From NCBI GenBank assembly GCA_036898135.1, contig CM072513.1, positions 84,017,944-84,081,943 on the forward strand: a stretch of DNA of 64,000 nucleotides, written 5' to 3'. Below, in pieces: positions 24,553 through 31,583 of this stretch. Each line of letters opens with the position of its first letter. Position 1 is the stretch's first letter. The stretch is from Oncomelania hupensis. Taxonomy: Eukaryota > Mollusca > Gastropoda > Littorinimorpha > Pomatiopsidae. Made by a program: the position numbers and the translations under genes. The notes below the pieces were generated by a model that was not told the DNA's origin, searched no databases, and saw nothing but the letters and a program-made list of their open reading frames with translations.

Positions 24553-27500
24553 GTAATAATAATAATAAGGTCTACTGAATGTTACAACACTTTATACTTA
24601 CTTTTGAGACATGATATGTACATTCTAACGTAGAGGTCCAGATGGAATTTGCTGCAGACATGAAGAGGGTCAGCCTCCACGTATCTAACCTTACTTATTG
24701 ATGGGGATGATTCAATAGTGACTGACATCTTGGAAGGTGAAATGAACTCTCCTGTGGCTGACCTGCTTTTAAAAGAAAAGGCATTTTCAGTAAATGATAA
24801 ACATAGAAGATCAAATCTCTCACTAGAAGAATAAGCTTCCGGATTCCCACTTCACTCATTTCAGGTGCTCCGGTTTATTTTCGGTCATTGAGATGAAAGT
24901 GGTGGGACCGCCCTTTTTTTTTTAGACCAGCTTGATGAGGGTATTGCCTATCTCTTCTCCCTCCACCCCATCCAAGTAATAGAAAAATAAAGATAATGAA
25001 AAACGGGCAAAACAACAAAGTTGGCAAAGCTAGAACAAATAAAATAAATATAAAACACGATATAATCCCCTCGCCCTTACACAAAACTCTCCCTACCCAC
25101 AGTAGCATTTATAAAATGAAACATACCCTTTGGGAGGAGTTGAAAATTGGTCTTGTACATTCCCTGTTCTGATGTCATCTCCGTCACCATCATCTCCGGT
25201 GGAAGCAGCAGGACTCACAATAGGTAGACTATCACAAACTAGATTAACTGTATCATCCCAGTTTTCCAAACTGTGATTTCTTGATGATCTACCAGGTGAT
25301 TGTTGTTGATTGCCTGGCATATCACCTGCCCCAGCACGTCCTTGACAATCATCACAGCTTTTTTCTGTTCTGACCCCTGCACTGTCAGGTGCCATGTCGT
25401 CCAAGTACTCCCCAGGGATATTGAGAGGACTGTCCTTTTTCAAAAACCCATCCACACTGTGAGGATGATGCAGATGTCCCAGAGGGTTTACAGGTGGAGG
25501 GTCTTTGCCTCCGTTCTTCTTTTTCTTTTTACCTTTTGATCCTCTTGATGTCTCTGGCGATGGTGAGAGCAAGTCTAGTTGTCCGAGGTCAGGTTTAAGA
25601 TTGTGCCCGACATTCCTAAGGTTATCGTCTGCACAATTTTTCTTTCTCATCCACACCCCACCCTGGTCTGCCTGGCTGGGATAAACGCTTTCCTGCTCCC
25701 TCTTCTCTGCCGGACGTCTGATTGCCGATGGTGAGAGTATCATACCAACACCCACGCGGTGCATGCCATTAATTACCCCGGTGGTCTTGTCAGCTACTGT
25801 TTCAGGGGTGATGAGTCTGCCCCATGCTGGCACTGGGATGTCCATGCCAGTCTGGTGCTGCAGAGTGTCCCTGTTAACGGTTTTGCAAGGTCCCCAGCCT
25901 GCAGGAGCTGACCGGCCATGACCTAAAGCAGGTGGAATGTCCCTACGATCTGTTGGTGATTTGTTCTGTCCCCATGCTGAGACCTCCCTACTAGAAGAAC
26001 TGTGATTATCCTCCTCCAGCTTTGGTGACCTGGTCTCTCCTCGTGCAGCAGGGACATCCCTACCTGAACTTTGACAAACACCCGCTTTCGGTGATTTGTT
26101 CTGGCCCCTTGCTGAGTGTGCTTCCTTTTGGTGAAAGCTGCCAGCTGTGTGGTTAGCTGGAAGACTACTGGCCATGCCAGACTCCCCATCTGTCACAGGA
26201 CTGCTGAAACAAAAACGCATCTGTACATGCTATATTAATGACTGGGAATCGTGGGACAACTGAATGTAATGCTACCCAATTAACTTCAGGGCTAACCATA
26301 TTCTTATTTTAAACAACAGTGTACACTTGTCTGAATTCAAGTTTCATCTGCCTAGTACTTAGTAGCAGCTGGATGGGGGGAAAAAAATCAACTACTTACT
26401 AATAACTTCTGAATGAAAGAAAAATTACTTGCTTAATGCTTCAAGTTCCGAATTTCCCAATAAAAATAAACAATAAAGTCCCCCCTCCCCCCTCAAAAAA
26501 AAAAAAAAAAAAATTAGAACTGAAATGAATACATCAATAAATAAAATTTGTTTAGGAAAAAATGAAGGGCCAAAGGCAAATTTATCGTTTTTATCAAATA
26601 TAAAAGTATTCCATTGTATTGCATTGCGAGTGACAAGCAGACCTACCTCATGGGCGGGAAATCTTGCTCCAGAGTGAACTGCGGAGGTGCATGCTGTGGA
26701 CTTTCCGCTTCCCCCTCAGTGCTGCCACTACTCTGCCGCTTCTTCTTCTTGTTCTTCCTCCCACTCTTCTGTTCTGCCAAGGCTAGCAGGTCCCCTATGT
26801 CCACACGCTGAGGGGTGTTAGATGTCGGACGGCCTCCATTCCTCCTCCCGTCCTTTGGAGGCAGATAGGCGTGCCCTTCGTATCTGCCTCCCCCATTCGG
26901 AGATCGTTGTGGGGGGTTGTGACCACTTCTACCATTGTGTCCCCTATGCCCATTATTATAGTTCTTTCCGCCATTGTAGGGTTTATATTCCCTGCTGGGT
27001 GAATCTCTGTATTCATTATTGTGTGTTTCATTGTGGTTTGCTGGCACATGGTAGTCATCTTGATGTGTGAAGAAAGAAGGTTCACAGTTGGTGTGAGCTA
27101 TGGAATAACTATGCCCGAGCTGGGGCTGCAGTTGCAACAAACCACTATTCTGCCCTTCATCCCCACCATTCAGTGCCTCATAGTGATTTCTTTTATTTGT
27201 GAGCTGTGAAATGTCTTCTGTGAAATGAGAAAACAGGTTCTTTCTCCTTGCCTTGGTTCGGTTACCAACCACCTTCCGGTCTTTGGGGTTCTTAGGTGCA
27301 ATGCTTGCAGGAGTTTTTACAGGAGACCTCGAGGCACCATTTTCTATTAGATCCACACAACTATTCCGTATAGAGTTTGTCAGTTCAGGCGTTACTTCTG
27401 ACCTCAAGTGTTTGAATTTTACTAGTTTCTCCTCTTCGATTTTCTGGAAGAAAGAAAATTAAACTTAATTTTAACATCCATAATTGCTAACAGTATAACT

Positions 27501-28537
27501 TCAGCTTTAAAAACGAATCTTTTCAGATTTAATGTTGAAAAGACTAAACATTTGGTACAAATGAAAACTCGACCTCGGGAGAGAGCAAGATAGATAAGAT
27601 AGAGTCCCAGACAGAAAGTCCGAGAGAGAGATTTGACGGATCCTAAATACATCCGAAAGAAATAAACTATGTATGTTATTAATCGAGAATTGATACGAAT
27701 GGTAACAAGGCTGAAGTTGGTTGCAGTCTACTAGTACTAGTCTAGGCAAGGTGGTCTAGTAATGGTAGTGCTTTGGCTTGCAGATCTGAAGGTCCTGGGT
27801 TCGAGCCCTGTCCGGGCCATTGTGTTGTGTCCCTGGGAAAGACACTTTACTCCCGTTTCCTACTCCTTCGGATGAGAGTATAAACCGAGGTCTAGTCTGT
27901 GTCGCATGCACTCCATCATAACGGACTTTAAAGATCCTGACGCTCATGTCCTAGACGGGTGAGTGCCGGTAACAAGAACACACCCAGCATTTGTTGTTGT
28001 TTGTAGATTATAGTCACACGACACTTTCGCATATAGGTGATTACTGGACCGATTTATACTGACACCAGCGGGCCAGTTGTTGGTAAAGCCTAAAGGGGAA
28101 AATAATATGAATTATGATCACACGTTGACCAATCCGGGATTCGAACCAGCGACCTTTCGGTTACTAGCAAGACGCTCTTACCAACTGAGCTACCCGGCCC
28201 CTACCCAGCATTTGGCTGCAGCGTCCTTAATAAGTTGAGGTTGGCAGCCCCAAACGAAAGAAGAAGAAGAAGAAGAATATCGAAATCGCAGTCACATTTT
28301 CTTATGTCATCGTTACAGTGTGTACACTTAAGCCTAAACTGAATCGTTGCAGATGTTGAAAAACAGACTGTAAAAATCTCACAAAGTGACCATTTAGCGA
28401 AGCAAAAAGTATTGCAAACTATAGATGCGAGTATGAAGAATAATAATATTTACCGGAATCGGTTTCCCTGCAGCCCAAAGACCTAGAGAATCTGGGGAAA
28501 TTTCTCCACGTAAAACCAACAATCTGGGATCCGCCAT
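1159..28537 (-). CDS. CDAN1: Codanin-1 orthologue, 16 exons, C-terminal part off the left edge
   Basis: Codanin-1 binds the histone chaperone ASF1 and restrains histone H3-H4 delivery; human mutations cause congenital dyserythropoietic anaemia type I (established knowledge). Sixteen minus-strand exons join with consistent phases and GT-AG borders into about 1,193 residues. Recognised blocks, in order: LRSEVTPEL and SPVKTPAS (human LRKEFVPFL, TPAKTPGAS), a FPP motif ending exon 2, QMLTARM (human QLLTARR), VHNVVYFAVEVL (human IHDCVFFAVQVL), FSRFFVKQL (human FVRLFQKQL), LTLRILGRFASFIV (human [13 protein letters not shown]), RLAVTIPWVCEFLS (human RAVLTVPWLVEFLS), VVTALGWLFE and LSCCPYWG (human LYTCCPYIG). 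The start ATG sits in AATATGGCGG, a YY1-like context, and the frame is open upstream of it. Human codanin-1 is about 1,227 residues, so this N-terminal disordered part is longer. The last exons are outside the window. Identification is by remembered similarity but is repeated over 14 exons. Confidence 0.93.
1798..1876 (-). CDS. CDAN1: Codanin-1 exon 15
   Basis: 79 bp, acceptor TATTTCAG, donor GTCAGT, phase 2 to 0. It encodes VMYGRLWEQPSFSNLMVVTA and LGWLFE, matching human LLLLAVLGWLFQ. A (TTA)n/(TAA)n tract lies just upstream of the acceptor. Confidence 0.9.
1891..1981. repeat. (TAA)n next to (TTA)n, palindromic microsatellite
   Basis: About 11 units of TAA run straight into about 18 units of TTA, so the tract is largely self-complementary. 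It begins 15 bp upstream of the exon 15 acceptor in the sense of the gene. Confidence 0.95.
1982..2629. other. Codanin intron 14, nothing recognised
   Basis: AT-rich intron without a gene or repeat I can name. The same is true of 231-465, 1310-1797, 2847-3198, 3355-4104 and 4159-4633. Confidence 0.5.
2630..2796 (-). CDS. CDAN1: Codanin-1 exon 14
   Basis: 167 bp, acceptor CCTCTCAG, donor GTAGTC, phase 0 to 2. It encodes TVREACKTGRLAVTIPWVCE, then FLSMVDPL and YKAVIDDLRRLLR. This is the best-conserved codanin block here. The acceptor is preceded by a (TG)n tract. Confidence 0.94.
2814..2846. repeat. (CA)n microsatellite near the exon 14 acceptor
   Basis: A run of about 16 CA units. Read in the codanin direction it is (TG)n ending about 18 bp before the CTCTCAG acceptor of exon 14. 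Confidence 0.95.
3199..3354 (-). CDS. CDAN1: Codanin-1 exon 13
   Basis: 156 bp, acceptor GTCGCAG, donor GTGAGT, phase 0 on both sides. It encodes AVLTLRILGRFASFIVHMPL and ...LEDMQNLRNL, a close match to human [20 protein letters not shown] and ELQDSILALRSQ. Confidence 0.94.
4105..4158 (-). CDS. CDAN1: Codanin-1 exon 12 (54 bp)
   Basis: 18 codons, LNKKDFGQMQAGGDGPDQ, acceptor GTCTACAG, donor GTAAAT, phase 0 on both sides. It fits the acidic linker after human SLKIQELN. It is short, so support comes mainly from phase and position. Confidence 0.78.
4634..4799 (-). CDS. CDAN1: Codanin-1 exon 11
   Basis: 166 bp, acceptor GTGACAG, donor GTAAGG, phase 2 to 0. It encodes LAQRMMTPLSNSGGNPSAGP and ...MEKFFSEFLRIASSMYLN, matching human LQERLMAPQSSGGPCPP and CQGFFRDFILSASSFQFN. 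Confidence 0.92.
4868..5547. repeat. 41-bp minisatellite, about 16 copies
   Basis: Units hold GTGTACAAACAATGGCAACA and TTAAGCACAAGCAAACATCA, with a second type having AACTGGGAGCAAACATCTC. It starts about 70 bp from the exon 11 acceptor of codanin-1. Short ORFs reading through it on both strands are artefacts of the repeat. Confidence 0.95.
5548..6061. other. Codanin intron 10, remainder
   Basis: Unique AT-rich sequence between the 41-bp minisatellite and exon 10. A lone diverged minisatellite unit (ACGTGTGCAAAACAATGGCA) sits at about 5840. Confidence 0.5.
6062..6159 (-). CDS. CDAN1: Codanin-1 exon 10
   Basis: 98 bp, acceptor TGTGATTTCAG, donor GTAAGC, phase 0 to 2. It encodes LCVNEVFNPTKPRCGDADYA, then ...PDEEKLVK. 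Three further copies of the acceptor lie upstream in a short tandem repeat. The sequence is weakly conserved, but its end lines up with human ADKLGRL. Confidence 0.8.
6157..6325. repeat. Short tandem array that includes the exon 10 acceptor
   Basis: Four units of 37-45 bp, each holding ACAACTGAAATCACA-type sequence, the reverse complement of the TGTGATTTCAG|TTGT acceptor. CT (minus-strand AG) lies at 6160, 6205, 6242 and 6279. The first is the real exon 10 acceptor. Confidence 0.85.
6453..7298. mobile_element. piggyBac-like non-autonomous element (TTAA, fold-back)
   Basis: It is flanked by TTAA (6449-6452, 7299-7302) with ends CCCTTTAACACG and the complement CCCTCTAACCCC, the piggyBac pattern. 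It split a host repeat: TCCCCT-GGGGTACATAAACC flanks occur at 6393 and again right after 7302. Inside, about 145-bp arms (near 6588-6733 and 6846-6990) form an inverted repeat. One arm keeps remnants of an acidic N terminus like a piggyBac transposase (DFNFDDLFQSDLN). It lies in codanin intron 9. Confidence 0.8.
7564..7726 (-). CDS. CDAN1: Codanin-1 exon 9
   Basis: 163 bp, acceptor GTGACAG, donor GTAGGT, phase 2 to 0. It encodes DEFYGIQSSYVRNHLKEDWS, then ...GARIKSMF and NFSRFFVKQLVE, matching human DVFYEVLREW, GSRIRAMM and HFVRLFQKQLLQ. Confidence 0.92.
7791..8099. repeat. Perfect 44-bp inverted repeat pair
   Basis: 7791-7834 and 8056-8099 are exact reverse complements (core AATTTATTATTAATAAACAT), extending further with one mismatch through ATGACTCAA. 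About 220 bp lie between. It directly follows the DIRS-type remnant, whose family has inverted termini, but could also be an unrelated fold-back element. Confidence 0.85.
8125..9460 (-). mobile_element. DIRS-type tyrosine-recombinase retroelement, decayed
   Basis: Read on the minus strand in broken frames, the order is: reverse transcriptase active site YLDDWLVKARSHD (about 9390-9432), RNase H-like part with MDASFAW and FLVRSDSTPVVS (about 8960-8760), then a tyrosine recombinase core with RRIPAWDL, FEPLSFASL (about 8600-8520) and LASGRRCSAVHA (about 8480), which holds the first catalytic Arg. RT-RNase H-recombinase is the DIRS order. Frameshifts separate the pieces and the recombinase C terminus (H-x-x-R, Y) is missing, so it is dead. 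It lies in the long codanin intron 8. Confidence 0.75.
9480..13366. other. Codanin intron 8, no gene recognised
   Basis: About 3.9 kb of AT-rich intron. A 96-codon plus ORF from 11459 (MASSPASVDVSSVRVARALN, then acidic LLSDYLYDGAGGNCDEDYDS) looks like the acidic N terminus of a piggyBac-type transposase remnant, but element ends were not found. Otherwise I see only simple A/T-rich and G-rich patches (11815-11845, 12245-12265). Confidence 0.5.
13405..13617. repeat. Homopyrimidine tract
   Basis: About 210 bp almost entirely C and T on the plus strand (CCTT and CTCC patterns). Three open frames in it are compositional artefacts. Confidence 0.9.
13755..14065 (-). mobile_element. RTE LINE 3' fragment
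   Basis: In reverse it encodes the same C-terminal tail seen in the 29-34 kb LINEs (..DRERWSTLV..; AEDRERW). Only the last part of ORF2 remains. It lies in codanin intron 8. Confidence 0.7.
14505..15868. repeat. 44-bp minisatellite, 31 copies
   Basis: Units GGTAAGAGAGTTAGGGTCTG followed by TGTGGGCAGATGATGGGGCA and GTAA, 44 bp, exactly 31 periods, with few variants (GGGG/GAGG/GAGA, TCTGT/TCTTT). Each unit has one TTAGGG. It abuts the exon 8 donor of codanin-1 (15881) on the intron side. Confidence 0.97.
15882..15985 (-). CDS. CDAN1: Codanin-1 exon 8
   Basis: 104 bp, acceptor TTTTCAG, donor GTGAGT, phase 0 to 2. It encodes SSTGCDIETFPYIVQNCLRK and DFSVERDFHNYSLL; the second part fits human NFSSDRAFHTFKKQ. 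A 44-bp minisatellite starts about 12 bp beyond this donor inside the intron. Confidence 0.82.
16202..16648 (-). mobile_element. tRNA-derived SINE (family A)
   Basis: The minus strand starts with a tRNA-like head: box A TGGCCTAATGG and box B GGTTCGAGCCC. A conserved body follows (GACACTTTACTCCCGTTTCC) and a tail GCGCTATAAAAATCCTCAAT with (AAT)n. Further copies lie at 27743 and 31136. Confidence 0.9.
16896..18272. mobile_element. hAT-like DNA transposon with a zinc-finger remnant
   Basis: Ends CAGGGCTTAAAATGGTCCTC and, from the other side, CAGGGCTTAAAATCCTCCTC. It is flanked by TTCCTT on both sides (16890-16895, 18273-18278). A minus-strand ORF (about 18049-17740) starts MAATTIVNRGDSFDYSSAKN and has RCVLCLAEIVYNFRG...LSEH, a BED-like C-x2-C...H zinc finger as at the N terminus of hAT transposases. 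The catalytic part is missing. It lies in codanin intron 7. Confidence 0.72.
17694..17750. repeat. Three tandem copies of a 21-bp unit
   Basis: TTACTCCCAGTAAGCT occurs three times inside the hAT-like element; the minus-strand ORF reads through it at its C-terminal end. Confidence 0.85.
18279..18964. other. Codanin intron 7, remainder
   Basis: No gene seen. 19104-19775, 22991-23221, 24763-25126, 26204-26646 (with a poly-A run near 26498) and 27444-27742 are likewise plain intron. Confidence 0.5.
18965..19103 (-). CDS. CDAN1: Codanin-1 exon 7
   Basis: 139 bp, acceptor TGCCACAG, donor GTGAGT, phase 2 to 0. It encodes IKFLDTKTLSHLLQNQRVKM and ...YRQVQDAYDEAAI, matching human LDKGTLKLLAENERL and LQGRLRAAYEGS. 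Confidence 0.9.
19776..21448. mobile_element. hAT-like element with zinc-finger remnant and nested LINE piece
   Basis: Ends CAGGGTTCATACA and, reversed, CAGGATTCGTACA, with further matching sub-terminal words (CCATGAC, GGTAAACC, CTGG). On the minus strand near 20400-20320 it encodes YCTICEKSIKT...FNDHLKHVG, a C2H2 finger, followed by a basic broken frame. A LINE fragment lies inside. The target duplication is not clear (AGCAG near both ends). Confidence 0.55.
20580..21296 (-). mobile_element. Non-LTR retrotransposon 3' fragment (CR1/Nimbus-like)
   Basis: In reverse it encodes LVSFFILSRLDHCIALFYGC and LPKLQKIQNNAAHLILRA, then FSAPTVWNSLPL..., the end of the reverse-transcriptase ORF of chicken-repeat-like LINEs. 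It is interrupted by stops and lacks the catalytic part. Confidence 0.7.
21581..21659 (-). CDS. CDAN1: Codanin-1 exon 6
   Basis: 79 bp, acceptor TTCTTCAG, donor GTAAGT, phase 1 to 2. It encodes IESKNFFNTVHNVVYFAVEV plus LAHLP, matching human LFQSIHDCVFFAVQVLECH. Confidence 0.9.
21725..22990. repeat. Dispersed repeat rich in TCAAGGTCA sites
   Basis: It has repeated TGACCTTGA (reverse of TCAAGGTCA) near 21865, 21880, 21970, 22440, 22460, 22675 and 22868. The first 170 bp recur inverted at 44185-44345 (shared words CTCTTGACCTTGA, GGCATTAAAATG, CATATG-CTCACATG), so this is an interspersed family. Its class is unknown. Confidence 0.65.
21987..22437. mobile_element. hAT-like MITE
   Basis: Ends CAGGGCTCAACA and, reversed, CAGGGCTCGACAGCAAC, flanked by GTGAC on both sides. 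Sub-terminal GGACAGGT words are repeated. It has no ORF. It is inserted in the TCAAGGTCA repeat. Confidence 0.65.
23226..24131. mobile_element. piggyBac-like non-autonomous element
   Basis: TTAA on both sides (23222-23225, 24132-24135) with ends CCCCTTAACCGCC and, reversed, CCCCTTACCTGCC. Inside, a start (ATGAAGCCAAAATGGCG, 23475) and an acidic stretch (EVLNDQESDDEDLI) recall a transposase N terminus. The catalytic domain is gone. It lies in codanin intron 5. Confidence 0.8.
24297..24401 (-). CDS. CDAN1: Codanin-1 exon 5
   Basis: 105 bp, acceptor TTTTCAG, donor GTATGT, phase 1 to 1. It encodes NLMPSLSVEVHFLMQMLTAR, matching human [21 protein letters not shown]. Confidence 0.9.
24500..24569. 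repeat. (AAT)n microsatellite
   Basis: About 20 AAT units with one CAG interruption, about 30 bp from the exon 4 donor of codanin-1. Confidence 0.95.
24602..24762 (-). CDS. CDAN1: Codanin-1 exon 4
   Basis: 161 bp, acceptor AAAGCAG, donor GTAAGT, phase 2 to 1. It encodes ...EADPLHVCSKFHLDLYVRMY followed by ISCLK, aligning with human RQRLELVALVYSSCI at the start of the folded part. Confidence 0.88.
25127..26203 (-). CDS. CDAN1: Codanin-1 exon 3, large disordered exon
   Basis: 1,077 bp, acceptor TTTCAG, donor GTATGT, phase 2 to 2. It encodes about 359 residues rich in S, P, G, D and K with no domain I recognise. The first half carries a degenerate repeat with core [R/M]-[D/E]-[V/I]-P/S-A-x-G-x-x-[N/R]-[K/S]-S-P (for example ARGQNKSP, ARGETRSP, AWGQNKSP). 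A KGKKKKKNGGK patch is a likely nuclear localisation signal. I cannot find the RRI-P-T-P-V ASF1-binding B-box-like motif of human codanin here. Confidence 0.85.
26647..27443 (-). CDS. CDAN1: Codanin-1 exon 2
   Basis: 797 bp, acceptor TTCCAG, donor GTAGGT, phase 0 to 2. It encodes KIEEEKLVKFKHLRSEVTPEL, then a long low-complexity part rich in N, G, H and R, a lysine-rich run (KNKKKKRQ) that looks like a nuclear localisation signal, and the conserved end EQDFPPMR. The low-complexity middle is predicted disordered by composition. Confidence 0.88.
27743..28270 (+). mobile_element. SINE family A copy, interrupted
   Basis: The plus-strand head GGTCTAGTAATGGTAGTGCT and box B GGTTCGAGCCC are followed by the family body. 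The copy is split at ACCCAGCATTTG by a second SINE and ends in GAAGAAGAAGAAGAAGAAG. It lies in codanin intron 1. Confidence 0.85.
27994..28202 (-). mobile_element. tRNA-derived SINE (family B), nested in family A
   Basis: The minus-strand head GGCCGGGTAGCTCAGTTGGT (box A) and GGTTCGAATCC (box B). It is flanked by the 12-bp target duplication ACCCAGCATTTG at 27982-27993 and 28203-28214. A related copy lies at 40048. The T stem is mispaired, so it is not a working tRNA gene. Confidence 0.88.
28454..28537 (-). CDS. CDAN1: Codanin-1 exon 1 (start codon)
   Basis: It encodes 28 residues beginning MADPRLLVLRGEISPDSLGL. The donor is GTAAAT and the exon ends in phase 0. The similar length and position to the human N terminus (MAAVLESLLREEVS) decide this Met over an upstream in-frame ATG near 28687. 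Confidence 0.85.
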
Positions 28538-28545
28538 ATTCCTTG
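28530..28545 (-). promoter_or_regulatory. YY1-like element over the codanin start codon
   Basis: The start context on the minus strand reads GGAATATGGCGGATC, the AANATGGCGGC-type YY1 sequence often found at TATA-less metazoan starts. A CG-rich stretch (GCGCGCGC) lies just upstream near 28555. The promoter role is inferred. Confidence 0.4.
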
Positions 28546-29009
28546 TTCGACTTGCGCGCGCAGCAAGGGAGACAACTGCCAACGGAAGACCTCGGAACGT
28601 CTCGCTATCACGGTCCCATCTATTGTAGGAGTTGCCTTGTCCGTCTTCGAAGCCAGTTCTGACAATAAAATGTTTAATCGAAACCACAAATATCGTATAA
28701 TCTATTATATAATCTTATTCTGCGTGCAAAAATTCCTAGCATGGCAAATTTATTTATTTAATTTAACGTCTATTCACATCAGTTGAAAGTCTTAAGTTCT
28801 AGCTAGAGAAGGTGATAAAATAAAAGTGCGTTAGACTAACAGATCATTATTTTTATTTATTTAAGTAATTATTTTATTTTGTATCGAATTATGTTCGCAT
28901 TATTGTTGTTTTCCCCCTTAATTGTAGGTGTTATCTTTATCCCTGCCATTAGGTTTTCCTTTCAAAATTTCCCTTCTAAGCCATAAGGTGAGCATTGACA
29001 TTTGGAAAG
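28538..29009. other. Upstream region of codanin-1
   Basis: The codanin 5' flank. GCGCGCGC and mixed CG-rich sequence lie within 100 bp of the start, AT-rich sequence beyond. No TATA box or other gene is seen. Confidence 0.5.
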
Positions 29010-30840
29010 ACAGCTAGGGCCATTCCAAGGTAAGGCTGCTGTGCTCCCTTGTCATCTCCATCTACCTATACGCTTGTGAAACATGGACCCTCACAGCAGA
29101 TCTACAACGAAGAATACAAAGCATGGAGATGAGGTGCTACAGAAGACTTTTGGGCATTTCCTATACCCTGCACGTTACCAACAACGAAGTCCGACAGACC
29201 ATCACACAAGCCATTGGACAACACGATGACATGCTCCTATCCTATCCTAACCCGTAACTCGAAGGTCGTTTGATTGATTGATTGATTTATTGTTGCTTTA
29301 GGTCCAGCGGACTCCTCCGAGCCAAATCAGGACCGTCGAAGGTCGTAAGGACGTTACATATGATCGTTTAACCAGCGTACTCCATCTTTCTCTGTCCTCA
29401 GCAACCCTCATATGGCTTCTCTCAGTGTCAAGCCACTCCATTAATTCTCGAATGTTGTCCTCCAACCTCTTTTTCTGGCTCCCTCTTCTTCTGCCTCCTT
29501 GCACCGTGCCTTGCAGGATGGTCTTTGCAAGGCCTGATGCTTTGGTGACGTGGCCATACCATCGGAGTTTCCGTTTCTTCACAACTGTGAGCATTTTATT
29601 GTATTGGCTTGTGTGATGGTAGGCCCTATATATCGGACTTCGTCGTTGGTGATGTGCTGGGTATAGGAAATGCCCAGAAGTCTTCTGTAGCACCTCATCT
29701 CCATGCTTTGTATTCTTCGTTGTAGATCTGCTGTGGGGGTCCATGTTTCGCAAGCGTACAGGAAGATGGAGATGACAAGTGAGCGCAGCAGCCTTACCTT
29801 AGAATGTAGACTGATGGTCCTGTCTTTTCAAATGGACTTCAACCTTGTCAGGGCAGCAGTTGTTTGTGCTCCAACCAACCCATCAATGTCATCCGCAAAA
29901 CGGAGGATGGAGATTACTCTACCCCCTATGATGACTGTGCCTTCGTGATCTGCAAGGGCATCTGACATGATGCGCTCCAGGAAGATGTTGAAGAGTGTTA
30001 GAGAGAGTAGGCATCCTTGACGCACACCGATTGTTGTTCTGAACCAGTTTTCGATGGCGCTGTTGTGGATAACTGCACGGGTAGCCTTGTCATACAGGCT
30101 TTTGATGACTTCAGTAATTTTAGGGCTGATGTAAACTCTCATGGTTGCCCACAGAGCTGCATGCCAGACTCGGTCAAACGCTTTCTTGAAGTCTACAAAC
30201 TCATGATAGAGATGTTGTTGGTGCTGTAAGTATTTCTCTCAGATTATTCTGAGGTTCAGTGTTACTTCGCCCTGCCCTGAATCCTGCTTGTTCTTCAGCT
30301 ATGACTTGTTCAGCTTGGGGTTTCAAACTGTTGAGTATTATTTTCAGGAGGACCTTGCTGGGATGGCTGATGAGGCTGATGGTGCGGTAATTTTCACACT
30401 CCTGAAGGTTACCTTTTTTGGGAAGAGTGATGACAAGTGACTGGATCCATGGTGTAGGCCGCTCCCCACTCTGCCAGATCTTGTTACAGATAATGCTGAG
30501 GGCGTCAATCATCACTTCTTCTCCTGCTTGAAGCAATTCCACGGGTATGAAGAGGAAGATGACATGCTCACATTGGTGAAGAAACGGAAACTCCGATGGT
30601 ATGGCCACGTCACCAGAGCATTATGCCTTGCAAAAACCATCCTGCAACGCACGGTGCAAGGAGGCAAAAGAAGAGGGAGACGGAAAAAGAGGTGGAAGGA
30701 CAACATTCGAGAATGGACTGGCTTGACACTGGGCGAAGCTATGAGGGTTGTTGAGGACAGAGAAAGATGGACTACGCTGGTTAAACGATCATCTGTGATA
30801 CCCCAGCGACCCAGTTACGGGACAGGATAGGATTGACTGA
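29010..30840 (+). mobile_element. RTE LINE 3' part, split by another RTE copy
   Basis: 29010-29236 encodes SLVISIYLYACETWTLTADL and following residues; reading resumes at 30570 with LVKKRKLRWYGHVTRA and ends near 30830 in a GGATAGGAT tail. The break coincides with the nested copy at 29237-30557. It is 5' truncated and non-functional. Confidence 0.8.
29237..30557 (-). mobile_element. RTE LINE, 5' truncated, nested in a like element
   Basis: It is flanked by the 12-bp duplication GATGACATGCTC (29225-29236 and 30558-30569). On the minus strand it holds RT pieces WIQSLVITLPKKGN, SHPSKVLLKIIL, EEQAGFRAGRS, then LRFADDIDGL with an intact F-A-D-D active site, and the C-terminal LRWYGHVTKASG. Its 3' end is an ATAGG-type tail (29237-29250 as CTATCCTATCC). 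Frameshifts break the ORF. Confidence 0.85.
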
Positions 30841-31135
30841 ACACATTAAATTAATGTAACTGATATTTGTTTATGTACTTTAATTGAACTACATTTGATA
30901 ATGGTACCACATTTCAATGTATATTAAACTGTATTATATATTCGTACATCAGAGTGTGCAGCTCTTATGTTATTTGTAGCTATGCTCAATCCACCACGCT
31001 GCTTAGCCGAGATTCGCAGACTCATCTTCGCCTCCATCTCCACCTTCTCTGCCGCTGGTTGTAAACCCTACCTATTACGCCGGGGTATCTGTGCAATGAC
31101 AATAATTATACTTCAAGAAAACCTACAATCTGCCA

Positions 31136-31583
31136 GTGGCGGAGAGGCTGGTCTAAAGGTAGTGCTTTGGCTTGCGGATCTGAAGGTCCCGGGTTCGAGC
31201 CCTGTCCGGGCCATTGTGTTGTGTCCCTGGGAAAGACACTTTACTCCCGTTTCCTACTCCTTCGGATGAGAGTATAAACCGAGGTCTAGTCTGTGTGTCA
31301 CATACATTCCATCATAACGGACTTTAAAGATCTTGACGCTCATGTCCTAGACGGGTGAGTGCCGGTAACAAGAACACACCCAGCATGCACTTGGTCCTTC
31401 CCCCCCATCCCTGGCTGGCCAGGATAGTGCTCAGTTGTCCGGGCGTCAGACCATGCGCCCAAAGGCTGCGGGTGGGCGTCTCGGGCGGTTTGAGTTAGAT
31501 CCTGCCAGCGCCTAGAGTCTGGTCAAGTACGGCGAGATAAGTGCGCTATAAAAATCCTTAATAATAAAAAATAACAATAAAAA
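31136..31583 (+). mobile_element. SINE family A, full-length copy
   Basis: Head GGCTGGTCTAAAGGTAGTGC, box B GGTTCGAGCCC, conserved body, and tail GCGCTATAAAAATCCTTAAT with an A-rich end. Same family as 16202 and 27743. Confidence 0.9.

Noticed and set aside
28130..28202. Functional tRNA genes at the tRNA-like heads (also 16580-16648, 31140-31210, 37835-37915, 39380-39470, 40165-40236)
   Set aside because: Stems are mispaired and each head is joined to a SINE body with target duplications.
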